64,000 nt of DNA, taken from Agelas oroides. Its lineage: Eukaryota > Porifera > Demospongiae > Agelasida > Agelasidae. Below, in pieces: positions 23,801 to 36,700 of this stretch (position 1 is its first letter; each line of letters opens with the position of its first letter). Location: the NCBI GenBank assembly GCA_949130485.1, contig OX422188.1, positions 194,891 to 258,890 on the forward strand. The letters run 5' to 3'. The notes beneath the pieces were generated by a model that did no database searches, was not told the DNA's origin, and was given only the letters and a program-made list of their open reading frames with translations. Position numbers and translations under genes: made by a program.

Positions 23801-26139
23801 TCACTCGTTTGTTGCCGTTGGCATTGTTACTCGTGCTGCACACTCATAACAATACAGACGGCAACAAACTCGTGATATTTTCCGGTATAGCTTTGTACTA
23901 TGGTGATAATTACAGTGTCTGACTCAGTGCTTGGTGTTAGTAAATGTGTAGTGCCATTCACTAACGAAGAACACATGCGTGAAGTTTGGCCTGGCATCAA
24001 ACAATCTCATCCCCACCCCCCTACAGGTGGATGAGGAAATGAAGCAGGAACAACAGCGGAGGGTGGCAGAGGGGAACAAACAAACCATGCAGGAACAACT
24101 CGTACATGAGGTGAGCCCATGCCCCTCTGCCCTTGTCCCCCCTCTCCCTTGTCTCCCCTCCCCCGTGTCGTGTTTTGAAACAAACATCCTTTCCTTGTAC
24201 CTCCTCCCCCCCTCGATCTTTCTTTCTTACCTCACATTCCTAGCGCCTTTCCCTCTCGAACCTTCCCTCCTACCTCCCATTAAACCTTGTTGTCAGTTGA
24301 TCTCATTGCAAAGCATGACACATGCACACACACTCACATATGCACCCCCACACATGCACACACACTCACATATGCATCCCCCACATACACACACACTCAC
24401 ATATGCACCCCCCACATGCACAGATGGGGAAGCGTAAGGCAGCAGAGGAACTGGACAAGGAACGGGAGCGTCGTGTGGGCGAGACAGAGCACATTTCAGA
24501 GGAGGAAGCCAAGCGGAGGATGGTCATTGCTAATAAGATGATCGACGTGCAGAAAGAACTGCTGGCAACACACGCCCCCACAAAGGTGAGCGGGTGAGGG
24601 TGTGAGGAGATGTGGTGGGATACTCTGGTGAGGGTGTGAGGAGGTGTGGTGGGATACTCTGGTGAGGGTGTGAGGAGGTGTGGTGGGATACTCTGGTGAG
24701 GGTGTGAGGGTGTGAGGAGGTGTGGTGGGATACTCTGGTGAGGGTGTGAGGAGGTGTGGTGGGATACTCTGGTGAGGGTGTGAGGAGGTGTGGTGGGATA
24801 CTCTGGTGAGGGTGTGAGGAGATGTGGTGGGATACTCTGGTGAGGGTGTGAGGAGGTGTGGTGGGATACTCTGGTGAGGGTGTGAGGAGGTGTGGTAGGA
24901 TACTCTGGGGGCTACGTAGATCAGATGTCAGGGATACAATCTCTGTCTTCCTCCATACTCCCACACTCAACCCTCACATCCTCCACCCTCACACCCTCCA
25001 TCCTCATACCCTCCATCCTCACACTCTATTCTCACATCCTCCACCCTCACATCCTCTACCCTCACACCCTCCACCCTCACATATCCACACCCCACACACC
25101 CCTTCCCACACATCCCACACTCATCACCATTACCCCCCACACAGCCGATTTTGGGGGTGCATTCTCAGAAGGTGCTGGAGGAGGCAAAGTACTACATGCA
25201 GGAGCAACTGCTGAGGAAGGCCGCGCAGAAGGAGGCACTCACTGCCATGGACCAGGAGCAGCAGAGGTGAGGAGAAGGGGAGGAGCAGAGGGAGGTGAGG
25301 AGGGAGTACGTGGCAGGGAGCAGGGGAGGGGACATGACATTACAACAAGGATACACAGAATACAATTTAATGTCCAGTTCTCTCGGAGAGGGGGCATTGG
25401 AGAGGGAGAAAGAGAGGAGTTTAAAGAAAGAAATGCTTGAAGGATGACACATTTGTTGAAATTTACACAATCTCTCCTCCCTCCCCCCTAGGCGTGTTGC
25501 TGAGGCTCCCAACAGCCCACCGGGTGGGATCTCAGACTCACAGACGGAAGTCCTTGAGCAGATTTGTCGTAAGGCAAACATCAAGATGGCCAAGGAAATG
25601 GTCGACACACAACAGCAAGAGTACATCATGGCGGAGCAGAAAGCCCGGGCACAGGAGGATACGATTAGGAAGGTCCACCAGAAGGAGGCCAACCATGCCA
25701 TGGACGTATGTGCTAGGGGAGGGAAGGGAGGAAGGAGAAGGGAGAGTAGAACAGGAGGGAGGGGGAGGAGAGGAGAAGAGGGGGAGGGAGGAGGCGGAGA
25801 GAAGGGAGGGAGCAGGAGGAAGGGAAAGAGAGAAGAGGGAGGAGAGGAAGGAAAAGGGAAAAAGAAGGAAGGGATAGGAGGGGGAGGAGATCAATAGAGG
25901 GGTTGAGGACACAGTAACTGATTACCTTCCTTGTTCTGAGCTTACAGACCCTCTCCTCCTCCCTCTCACCTCTAGTAACTCTGTTTTTTACAACTCACTC
26001 TCCCTGCACCTACTCATGCCCACACCCCACACAGAAAGAACAGAAAGAGAGGGTCTCAAACATGACGGGGAAAACTCTGCCCCACATTGACACCTCTATC
26101 AAGAAAGAACTGAAGGAGCACCCGTTGAGCCCCAAGTGA
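17871..26139 (+). CDS. Unrecognised charged helical protein with five ~80-aa repeats
   Basis: Exons 17871-18113, 21542-21640, 21885-22031, 24027-24110, 24424-24585, 25145-25266, 25492-25705, 26035-26139 (TGA); phases agree; about 391 aa. I do not recognise the family. No signal peptide or membrane segment is seen; the sequence is rich in Glu, Lys, Arg and Gln and lacks helix breakers over long stretches, so it is probably helical or coiled-coil and intracellular. A repeat recurs five times: a block like MQEQLLRKAAQKE, then a block like MDQEQQRRVAE, and in repeats 1-3 LVVVQEDLV or similar (LVMVQEDLL, MIDVQKELL). Exon breaks fall at related places in the repeats, so it probably grew by exon duplication. 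ATG 17871 (MSDATSTEVPLSPDAQEAKE) was chosen over in-frame upstream starts because repeat similarity begins soon after it. Introns 1, 3 and 5 are loaded with minisatellites. AATAAA follows the stop. Confidence 0.82.
18114..21541. other. Large intron 1 of the five-repeat gene
   Basis: About 3.4 kb. No nested exon was recognised. It contains a CCAAT-box tandem array (20217-20531) and two solo CTAGTCTCGTTCCCAGACC ends in direct orientation (21310-21370) belonging to the foldback family. Confidence 0.5.
20217..20531. repeat. Degenerate tandem array with eight CCAATCA boxes
   Basis: Eight CCAATCA motifs at roughly 40-bp spacing. The last six units also carry GATGCTAGCTGTGTGTC and most have CATGACTTTACTGGG or TCATGTGACTTTACTGGG. 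Possible regulatory array or simply a repeat; CCAAT is the NF-Y core. Confidence 0.8.
22070..22345. repeat. (GGGA)n/(GGAA)n tract after a splice donor
   Basis: Long purine-only run in intron 3, beginning about 40 bases after the donor of the exon ending at 22031. Confidence 0.92.
22582..22934. repeat. 39-bp minisatellite, 9 units
   Basis: Nine near-identical units with GAATCCTGACACACTGTGCA and GGGTGTCACTTGATACTCA. Divisible by 3, so open in several frames; treated as intronic. Confidence 0.92.
23033..24026. other. Remainder of intron 3
   Basis: A ~36-bp segment with CACACCTCCAAGTTCACAGA is present twice (23231 and 23403). A short foldback with CCAGACCCTTCCC/AAGTGGGTCTGG lies at 23351-23396, and a solo CTAGTCTCGTCCCCAGACCC end at 23574-23593. 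No exon recognised. Confidence 0.5.
24586..24905. repeat. 34-bp minisatellite abutting a splice donor
   Basis: About nine units with GGTGAGGGTGTGAGGAGG and TGTGGTGGGATACTCT, starting at the donor of exon 5 (ACAAAG|GTGAGCGG). Each unit begins with a GGTGAG string that could be read as a donor. Confidence 0.88.
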
Positions 26140-26171
26140 CATTATCCCAATTTTGATTTTTAATCACAAAC

Positions 26172-26177
26172 AATAAA
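26172..26177 (+). terminator. Polyadenylation signal AATAAA
   Basis: Canonical hexamer 32 bases after the TGA of the five-repeat gene, the first one downstream. Confidence 0.6.
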
Positions 26178-26238
26178 TTCTAGTCCCTCCTTAGAACTTA
26201 TGTTCTTTTCCTCTAGTGTATGTGTGTACCCATAATAT

Positions 26239-26438
26239 AGGAACATAGGAGACTTTGAGTGGTGCTTGCACTGTCAATAGGAACATAGGAGACTTTGAGT
26301 GGTGCTTGCACTGTCAATAGGAACATAGGAGACTTTGAGTGGTGCTTGCACTGTCAATAGGAACATAGGAGACTTTGAGTGGTGCTTGCACTGTCAATAG
26401 GAACATAGGAGACTTTGAGTGGTGCTTGCACTGTCAAT
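26239..26438. repeat. 40-bp tandem repeat, 5 identical units
   Basis: Five copies, apparently identical, of a unit with GGAACATAGGAGACTTTGAG and TGGTGCTTGCACTGTCAAT. Confidence 0.93.
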
Positions 26439-26657
26439 CCAACCATCCTGCAGCAGTGTGATGTCTGTCTATAGTTACCTAAACAACTGGGAATCCTTTC
26501 TCTATGAGATGACTGGCTTAAGATACTAATCTTGGGAGTGAATTACACTGTCTTCTTCTTGTTCTCCTTCCTAGCTCTCAGTCACCATAGGTTTCTCAGT
26601 ATGCAGCTAGTGTGTTTAGTTTTAATGGAAATGTATAAACAGTCCTGTGTGGGATTA

Positions 26658-26840
26658 CAGTAAAACCTCCGAACAAAGGACACATTGGGGACGGGGTATT
26701 GTCCCTTGTAGAGAGGTTGTTCTCTTCTCGGAGGTTCCAAATGTATTAGTTCTATGGTAAAATCAATCGGGGGCAAGTGATCTGTCCGCTGTACAGAGGC
26801 TGTCCGCTTTTCGGAGGGTCCGTTATTAGTGGTTTTACTG
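26658..26840. mobile_element. Pogo/Tigger-like MITE with TA target duplication
   Basis: Starts CAGTAAAACCTCCGAA and ends with the inverse GGTTTTACTG, each flanked by TA (26656-26657, 26841-26842). Internal CTCGGAGG and TTCGGAGG strings repeat subterminal motifs. 183 bp, no coding capacity. Superfamily assigned from TIR start and TA only. Confidence 0.72.
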
Positions 26841-27129
26841 TATTTCATTGCGCATTACACCAAAGCACCTTATTACTTCTTGTGGGCAGGGCTCACACTT
26901 GTGGGTGGGCTCACACTTGTTGTGGGCAGGGGTCACACTTGTTGTGGGTGGGGTCACACTTGTGGGTGGGGTCACACTTGTAAGGAATATCTGATGCATC
27001 TGTGAAGCAAGTATGAGCTCCACCCTTAGTGGACGTTCAGTAAGATGGCACTTCAAACATGGCAATCAAATATGCGACAGACTAATCTTTGATTTGGGAC
27101 TGTCAGAAATACACCCTCTGTGCTTGACA

Positions 27130-27262
27130 AAAGCTGTGGACTGGGAATGAGACCAGCCACAACTACTGTGGACTGGGAATGAGACCAGCCACAACTACTG
27201 TGGACTGGGAATGAGACAAACCACAGCTACTGTGGACTGGGAATGAGACAAACCACAGCTAT
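27130..27262. repeat. 32-bp tandem repeat, about 4 units
   Basis: Units TGTGGACTGGGAATGAGAC plus CAGCCACAACTAC or variant. The CTGGGAATGAGAC part is the inverse of the foldback-family terminus, so the array may derive from one end of such an element. Confidence 0.8.
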
Positions 27263-27389
27263 TGTGGTAAATGTACGAGCAGTATAGCAGTTGATAAACG
27301 TAAAAAAAAACAGTGTAATGGTACAGTATGTGATTACAAAGTTTCTTTACAATTGAATAGTGGTTAATTAGACTGCCAAGAAATGATTA

Positions 27390-28056
27390 TTAGCGACACC
27401 TGTTCTCTTCAAAATGACTGTACTGGTATTGTGTTGCAAATGGTCCGTCCACAATGTAATTGTAATAACGTCCCTCAATTAGAGGATCATTCGGATCTTC
27501 AACTTCATACACGGGACCACCCTGTCTGCTACCAGCGTATAGGCAAGGAATGTCTGTACCATCCCAGGTCTTAAGGGGGAGGAAAGAGGAGGTGAGTGGG
27601 TGGGGTGGAAATGAGGAGAGATGGAGAAATAAAGAAAGGAAGAGAAAGGTTATAAAGGGAGGGAGAGATGGAGGGTATATGAGGGACAGATGGAGGATAA
27701 TACGAGGGAGGGAGAGATGGAGGATGATATGAGGGAGGGAGAGATGGAAGATGATACGAGGGAGGGAGAGGAGAGGAAGAGATAGAGGATATAAACAGGG
27801 AGGAAGGGGATAAGAAGGAGGGAGACATGGAAGGTACAAAGAGAGGGAGGAAAGGGGAGGAGATGGAGGGGGTATAGAGGGAGAAAGGTGAGGGGTGGTA
27901 TCAGTATTATGGTACACACCTGATCCTCCCTCCAGGCTGGAAATGCCCTCTGCTTCCCATTAGGTGGAGTCACGGTAACAATGTAGACATTAGTGGAGCC
28001 ATCTCTTGTCACACCAGTGTAGCGCTCCACTGATATCGGAATGTTCCAGAACTGAC
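27390..28056 (-). other. Conserved C-terminal tail of gene 1
   Basis: Encoded by exons 27920-28056 and 27569-27390. Shares FWNI, a Thr/Val-rich middle, and the sequence pattern GGP.(Y/D)EVE.PNDP..GY with the single last exon of gene 2 (45937-46283). It has no domain name I know. The separating intron, absent in gene 2, is packed with purine repeats. Confidence 0.75.
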
Positions 28057-31000
28057 CTGGAGGAGTGGGGTGGGAGGGCGGGAGGGGGGAGAGGAGGGGA
28101 GGAAGAGGGGGAGGAAGAGGGGAGAAGTGCGAGTGGGGATGGAGGGAAAGAGGGGAGAAGTGGGAAGGGGGAGGAAGAGGGGAGAAGTGGGAGTGGGGAT
28201 GGAGGGAAAGAGGGGGGAGGAAGAGGGGAGAGGTGGTAGTGGGGATGGAGGGAAAGAGGGGAGAGGTGGGAGGGAGCAGAGGATTGAGGAGAAGGGTTGA
28301 CTGGGGTTAACTACCTGAAATAACATCATTCCATGTTACACCATGTAACACATACCGATGAGGCCGTGTGCCACTTCCCGGATGTTGAGTCCTCGGGAGA
28401 CTACGAACTTGATCATCTCAATCCCACTAATATTCTGGCAGAACACCCGCATCACCAGGTTTGTGTCGGCACAGTTGGGCACCACAATCCGAACATGGTT
28501 TGAAAATCGTCTCATCCTAACTCCAGCTTGTTGATACGATGAGCGTGACACCCCATTCACACTGGCCGCACAACCAACGACATTGACCGCTATGTTAATA
28601 CAATTCCTCATGTTGTCAACGGCTCTAATACCAATCTGGTCGATTATGTTTAGTGTTTCAGATTCTGTGACACCATTCACTGTGATTTGTTGTATGCGTT
28701 CCACATAGTGTGCATTGACGGACACACACGAGTCAGAGATAAGATTGAAGTATCTCATTGGTCGGCCATGGATTTCATAGCAGAGGTGTCGTTCCTGCGT
28801 TCCAAATACTGGTACAGTGTAGAGGGGGTCACCAATTACTGTGTCATTGCGAATGAGGCCTGTGTGTGTGTGTGTGTGTGATAACAACAGTGCTCACCTC
28901 CACTCCCACCCTCCTCCTCTCCCACCTACACTCCCACCTCCTCCTCTCCTACCTACACTCCCACTCTCCTCCCCTCCCACCTACACTCCCACCTCCTCCT
29001 CTCCCACCCTCCTCCCCACCCTCCTCCCCTCCCACCTACACTCCCACCCTCCTCCTCACCCTCCTTCCCTCCCACCTACACTCCCACCCTCCCACCTACA
29101 CTCCCACCCTCCCACCTACACTCCCACCCTCCTCTCCCACCCTCCCACCCTCCTCCTCTCCCATCTACTCACCACACTGTGGTCTCTCAATCTGCCTCAG
29201 CCTGGTCTCTCCCGGGTTCACAAAGTACTCATCAACAAACTGCCGCAGCTGAGCCTCACCACTGACGTCCACAACAGAAGAGTTCCGCAGCACAGGCTGA
29301 CCAATCACATTCCCACAGAGTCCACAGACATTCGGGAGTACGTTTTCGTCAATGGTCACCCTGAGCGATACTCCTAGTGCCTCACGCACGTAGCTAACAG
29401 AGAGATTACCAAGCTCAAGTAGAATGAGCGTCTCAGCACCCAACAGACTCTGGACCTCGTACTGTGACGGGTCTCCGCTGATCACTTCTAGGTCTCCAGA
29501 ATCAAAAACAGCTGCAATATTGCGGTAGTACACGCCCACTTTGCTAGTAAAGAGCTGGCCATCCAATTGGTCAATTAGAATGGAGAAGTCACTTGCCAGG
29601 GTATCACAGGTGGTTGCCAAAACGTGTTCACAAGTATGGTTGAAGGAGTAAATTGTGTTATTACCATATGTTGTAATGTCCGAGGTGGTATTGATGGTGC
29701 TGCGTATGACACACTGGGTGATGTTCACTGGCTGTGTTGGCACTGCAGGTGTATTGGAAAGAAATGGATAAGCCAACTGCCTAAGTTATGCTTTACATTC
29801 TTGATCCATGGTACAATATGGTAGAGTATGGTACAGTATGGTAGAGTATGGTAGAGTATGGTAGAGTATGGTACAATATGGTAGAGTATGGTAGAGTATG
29901 GTAGAGTATGGTAGAGTATGGTAGAGTATGGTACAGTATGGTAGAGTATGGTACAGTATGGTAGAGTATGGTAGAGTATGGTAGAGTATGATAGAGTATG
30001 GTACAATATGGTAGAGTATGGTACAGTATGGTAGAGTATGGTACAGTATGGTAGAGTATGGTTCAATATGGTAGAGTATGGTACAGTATGGTAGAGTATG
30101 GTACAGTATGGTAGAGTATGGTAGAGTATGGTACAATATGGTAGAGTATGGTACAGTATGGTAGAGTATGGTAGAGTATGGTAGAGTATGGTAGAGTATG
30201 GTAGAGTATGGTACAATATGGTAGAGTATGGTACAGTATGGTAGAGTATGGTAGAGTATGGTAGAGTATGGTGGAGTATGGTAGAGTATGGTAGAGTATG
30301 GTGGAGTATGGTAGAGTATGGTAGAGTATGGTGGAGTATGGTACAGTATGGTAGAGTATGGTAGAGTATGGTACAATATGGTAGAGTATGGTACAGTATG
30401 GTAGAGTATGGTAGAGTATGGTAGAGTATGGTAGAGTATGGTGGAGTATGGTGGAGTATGGTAGAGTATGGTACAGTATGGTAGAGTATGATAAAGTATG
30501 GTAGAGTATGGTGGAGTATGGTACAGTATAGTAGAGTACGGTAGAGTATGGTAGAGTATGGTAGAGTATGATAAAGTATGGTAGAGTATGGTAGAGTATG
30601 GTAGAGTATGGTAGAGTATGGTAGAGTATGGTAGAGTATGGTAGAGTATGACAAAGTATGGTAGAGTATGGTAGAGTATGGTGGAGTATGGTAGAGTATG
30701 GTAGAGTATGGTACAGTATGGTAGAGTATGGTAGAGTACGGTAGAGTATGGTAGAGTATGGTACAGTATGATAAAGTATGGTAGAGTACGGTAGAGTATG
30801 GTAGAGTATGGTACGGTATGGTAGAGTATGGTAGAGTATGGTAGAGTATGGTACAGTATGGTAGAGTATGGTACAGTATGGTAGAGTACGGTAGAGTATG
30901 GTAGAGTATGGTACAGTATGATAAAGTATGGTGGAGTATGGTAGAGTATGGTGTAATATGGTAGAGTATGGCGGATATGGTGGAGTAGTATGGTGCAGAA

Positions 31001-33334
31001 TGATAAAGTATGGTAGAGTATGGTACAGTATAGTAGAGTATGGTACAATATGGTAGAGTACAGTAGAGTATGGTAGAGTATGGCAGAGTATGGTAGAGTA
31101 TGGTGGGGTATGGTAGAGTATGGTACAGTATGATAAAGTATGGTAGAGTATGGTATGGTATGGTAGAGTATGGTGTAATATGGTAGAGTATGGTACAGTA
31201 TGGTACAGTATGATAAAGTATGGTAGAGTATGGTGGAGTATGGTACAGTATGGTAGAGTATGGTACAGTATGGTAGAGTATGGTACAGTATGGTAGAGTA
31301 GATGGTGCAGTATGGTAGAGTACGGTATGGTAGTGTGCAAATTGAATTAACCCTTGTCTTGCTATTGGCACTAGAACACCACCTTTAACCACAATTGAAT
31401 GTACCCCCGTTGCCCTTATAAGGTTATTACTAACTTTGATCATCATCCATGATGCAGATCATCACACTCTCGTTTCCATCAGCGATACGCACCATGCTCA
31501 GGGCATCAGGCAGCCGGATGACCACCATCAGACACTCCAGACCCTGCTCCACCTCAGAGTCATCCTCTATGGTGACGTTAAAACAGACTTCTCCAGCATC
31601 ACTGTCCTGAGGAGTCACGTCCAGTGTGATGTTGATTCTGCCATAGTCGACACCAGGTGTAGCTAATGGAGGGAATCAGTGGTACGCTACATCACTGACA
31701 AGCTGTGGCTGGAAGATACTACTGTGAAGAGTTGGTGTCCATGTGTACACGTTGCTATGTAACAAACATGCAGTATACTGGCCTGTGTAACCCTGTATAC
31801 TACTGTTACAACATGTGGGATACTGGCCTGTATAACTCTGTATACTACTGTTACAACATGTGGGATACTGGCCTGTATAACTCTGTATACTGCTGTTACA
31901 ACATGTGGGATACTGGCCTGTATAACCCTGTATACTGCTGTTACAACATGTGGGATACTGGCCTGTATAACTCTGTATACTGCTGTGGGATACTGGCCTG
32001 CATAACTATTGTTACAACATGTTAGTCTCAGCCCTCCAAAGAGGAAAGGGGGGTCTGGTGAATATAGTACATCCTCACACATGGGCAGCTGTTGCTATGG
32101 ATTCTGCTAAAAGTTAAGCCTTTGAAGGGCTTCAGTAAATTGGAAGTGGGTTTGTAAAGGTGTGCCAATACTTTGCTGCGGTAAGGAAGCCCAGTCCAGG
32201 TGAGATAATTGCCACATCAGCCAATCAGATTGTGCGGTCAAAATTCCACGGAAGGTACAAAAATGTTGTCACCAGACCCCCCTTTCCTCTTTGGAGGGTT
32301 GAAGGGGGTCTGGGTTCGAGACTAACATGTGGGATACTGGCTTGTGTATTGCGCACCATTAACAAAGCACCTGGCTGTACTTTTCTGTAACCAGAAGGTG
32401 CATAGTTATGAATATCATTATGTGAAAGCATACCAGAAAATATGTTAGTGAAGGTTGTCATGTTGGATCCTGGTATTATTGTGGATGCAACTGGGATGCG
32501 GAATGGCTGGACAAAGGGCGCACTAAACTGTACGCAAACTTGTGTTGTGCCAATGTTTTCAGGGACCACAGGAGGCCTATCAACGGTGAGTACCAGCTCT
32601 GAAGGTGAGGAGGAAGAGAGGGAGGAGATGAGGAAGAAAAAGGAGAAGAAAAACAACAAAAAGTGAAGGAGGAGGAGGAGGAGGAGGAGGAGGAGGAGGA
32701 GGAGGAGGAGGAGGAGGAGGAGGAGAGGGAGGAAATGAGGAGGAGGAGGAGGAGGAGGAGGAGGAGGAGGAGGAGGAGGAGGAGGAGGAGGAGGAGGAGG
32801 AGGAGGAGGGAGGAAAAGGAGATGGGGATGGGGGGAAGGGGGTGAAGAGAAGGTCACAAACCACCTTTTTTGAGCGAACGAAAAACTAATTTAAGGGCTT
32901 ATCAAGCTCTCAAAGACCCCTTTGCAGTTGATACACCCTTGAAGAGCTTGTGAAAATATTCCAGAGTTTCATGAAAGTTGTTCAAAACGCAGGAATACAA
33001 GCAGCCTGGCTGCTGAGGACAAGACTTGATGAACTAAAGAAGTAAGACTCTAACACAAACATCCTAGCACATCTTGAGAGTCATCATTTCAAATATGCGT
33101 GTGCTACAGTTAAAATAATCTCCTAACCATCATCGTCGATCACCATGACATCAGTCGTGTTGTACTGCCCCAGGCCAGCCCTCAACTGCCCAGCGGGGAA
33201 CCCCAGGCTGAGTGTGAATGTCTCCACACCCTCCAGTGCTACATTGTCATCTTGGATTCGTGGACTCAGGCACATTTCCGTGTCTTCAGGTTGAAAGATT
33301 AGACTCTCTGTCCAATTTCTCCCTCCACCAGAAG

Positions 33335-33400
<66 letters not shown>

Positions 33401-33653
33401 GTGAGTAGGGAGGATCTAATGGTGGGTGTCTAGTGTTGTTAGGGGGAGGGAATATGATAGGGAGGTTGGCAATGCAAGCGGTTGACCATTTCACTCACCT
33501 GTTACCAACACTGTAAATGTCTCTGTCGTGTTGTCCAACTTATCAACACACACCATTTCAACGTTGCCAAGGTTCTCCATGATCATGTGCATCGGCTGCC
33601 GGAACGTAAACAATACAGCTGGAGAGAGGAGCGAGTAAGTGAAGTCCATCCAT

Positions 33654-33730
<77 letters not shown>

Positions 33731-36700
33731 AGTTCGCATACACTCCATAGATGTAGCCTCTAGTTGCTACAAATTAAGACTATGTTATTGGTTTTCATCA
33801 ATGTCCTCTTCATGTTTATACGTAAACATGTACGAGATAGTATCAGTGTGTAAAGTGCAACAGATGTGCCGAGTTTACCATTATCACTCCGATATCAGAA
33901 CTACAATATCACCTTAACCACAATTGAATGTACCCCTGTTGCCCTTATAAGGTTATTACTAACTTTGATCATCATCCATGATGCAGATCATCACACTCTC
34001 ATTTCCATCAGCGATACGCACCATGCTCAGGGCGTCAGGCAGCCGGATGACCACCATCAGACACTCCAGACCCTGCTCCACCTCAGAGTCATCCTCTATG
34101 GTGACGTTAAAACAGACTTCTCCAGCATCACTGTCCTGAGGAGTCACGTCCAGTGTGATGTTGATTCTGCCATAGTCGACACCAGGTGTAGCTAATGGAG
34201 GGAATCAGCAGTATGCTACATCACTGACAAGCTGTGGCTGGAAGATACCACTGTGATTAGTTGGTGTCCATGTGTACACGTTGCTATGTAACAAACATGC
34301 AGTATACTGGCCTGTGTAACTCTGTATACTACTGTTACAACATGTGGGATACTGGCCTGTGTAACTCTGTATACTACTGTTACAACATGTGGGATACTGG
34401 CCTGTATAACCCTGTATACTACTGTTACAACATGTGGGATACTGGCCTGTATAACTCTGTATACTGCTGTTACAACATGTGGGATACTGGCCTGTATAAC
34501 CCTGTATACTACTGTTACAACATGTGGGATACTGGCCTGTATAACTCTGTATACTACTGTTACAACATGTGGGATACTGGCCTGTATAACCCTGTATACT
34601 ACTGTTACAACATGTGGGATACTGGCCTGTATAACTCTGTATACTGCTGTTACAACATGTGGGATACTGGCCTGTATAACCCTGTATACTACTGTTACAA
34701 CATGTGGGATACTGGCCTGTATAACCCTGTATACTGCTGTTGGGATACTGGCCTGTATAACCCCGTATACTGCTGTTACAACATGTGGGATACTGGCCTG
34801 TATAACTCTGTATACTACTGTTACAACATGTGGGATACTGGCCTGTATAACTCTGTATACTACTGTTACAACATGTGGGATACTGGCCTGTGTAACTCTG
34901 TATACTACTGTTACAACATGTGGGATACTGGCCTGTGTAACTCTGTATACTACTGTTACAACATGTGGGATACTGGCCTGTATAACCCTGTATACTGCTG
35001 TTACAACATGTGGGATACTGGCCTGTGTAACTCTGTATACTGCTGTTACAACATGTGGGATACTGGCCTGTGTAACTCTGTATACTGCTGTTACAACATG
35101 TGGGATACTGGCCTGTATAACCCTGTATACTATTGTTACAACATGTGGGATACTGGCCTGTATAACTCTGTATACTATTGTTACAACATGTGGGATACTG
35201 GCCTGTATAACTCTGTATACTATTGTTACAACATGTGGGATACTGGCCTGTATAACCCTGTATACTATTGTTACAACATGTGGGATACTGGCCTGTGTAA
35301 CTCTGTATACTACTGTTACAACATGTGGGATACTGGCCTGTGTAACTCTGTATACTACTGTTACAACATGTGGGATACTGGCCTGTATAACCCTGTATAC
35401 TGCTGTTACAACATGTGGGATACTGGCCTGTGTAACTCTGTATACTATTGTTACAACATGTGGGATACTGGCCTGTATAACCCTGTATACTATTGTTACA
35501 ACATGTGGGATACTGGCCTGTATAACCCTGTATACTATTGTTACAACATGTGGGATACTGGCCTGTGTAACTCTGTATACTACTGTTACAACATGTGGGA
35601 TACTGGCCTGTGTAACTCTGTATACTACTGTTACAACATGTGGGATACTGGCCTGTATAACCCTGTATACTGCTGTTACAACATGTGGGATACTGGCCTG
35701 TGTAACTCTGTATACTGCTGTTACAACATGTGGGATACTGGCCTGTGTAACTCTGTATACTGCTGTTACAACATGTGGGATACTGGCCTGTGTAACTCTG
35801 TATACTGCTGTTACAACATGTGGGATACTGGCCTGTGTAACTCTGTATACTACTGTTACAACATGTGGGATACTGGCCTGTGTAACTCTGTATACTGCTG
35901 TTACAACATGTGGGATACTGGCCTGTATAACCCTGTATACTATTGTTACAACATGTGGGATACTGGCCTGTATAACTCTGTATACTATTGTTACAACATG
36001 TGGGATACTGGCCTGTATAACTCTGTATACTATTGTTACAACATGTGGGATACTGGCCTGTGTAACTCTGTATACTGCTGTTACAACATGTGGGATACTG
36101 GCCTGTATAACCCTGTATACTATTGTTACAACATGTGGGATACTGGCCTGTATAACTCTGTATACTATTGTTACAACATGTGGGATACTGGCCTGTATAA
36201 CTCTGTATACTATTGTTACAACATGTGGGATACTGGCCTGTATAACTCTGTATACTATTGTTACAACATGCAGGATTTACTGTACACCACTATACTAATA
36301 AACAAAGCACTGCGCAAGACACTTGGCTGCAGCTATGAATATCATTATGTGAAACATACCAGAAAATATGTTAGTGAAGGTTGTCATGTTGGATCCTGGT
36401 ATTATTGTGGATGCAACTGGGATGCGGAATGGCTGGACAAAGGGCGCACTAAACTGTACGCAAACTTGTGTTGTGCCAATGTTTTCAGGGACCACAGGAG
36501 GCCTATCAACGGTGAGTACCAGCTCTGAAGGTGAGGAGGAAGAGAGGGAGGAAATCAGGAAGAAAAAGGAGAAGAAAAAAACAAAAAGTGAAGGAGGAGG
36601 AGGAGGAGGAGGAGGTGGAGGAGGAGGTGGAGGAGGAGGAGGAGGAGGAGGAGGAGGAGGTGGAGGAGGAGGAGGAGGAGGAGGAGGAGGAGGAGGTGGA

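Larger units (their letters stand above)
26140..27389. other. Convergent intergenic region
   Basis: Between the five-repeat gene (+) and gene 1 (-). Contains the 40-bp x5 repeat, a TA-flanked MITE, short GGTCACACTTGT repeats (26885-26980) and a 32-bp repeat. No exon seen. Confidence 0.6.
31380..33660 (-). repeat. Tandem segmental duplication, copy 1 (short)
   Basis: Contains exons 33499-33618, 33128-33334, 32434-32598 and 31435-31662 of gene 1. It matches 33905-37790 in order, with exon sequences differing at only a few bases. Length difference comes mainly from the 45-bp and GGA arrays. Unlike copy 2 it has a TATC microsatellite at 33655-33730 and extra sequence at 32830-33115. Confidence 0.92.

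Noticed and set aside
29725-31446. Three overlapping minus-strand frames of 420-573 codons rich in Tyr, His, Leu
   Set aside because: All are shifted readings of the 10-bp array; composition and period explain them.
34261-36528. 755-codon open frame with a 15-residue repeat ([15 protein letters not shown])
   Set aside because: It is a stop-free reading of the 45-bp minisatellite inside an intron of gene 1 on the opposite strand; the shorter paralogous array makes no comparable protein.
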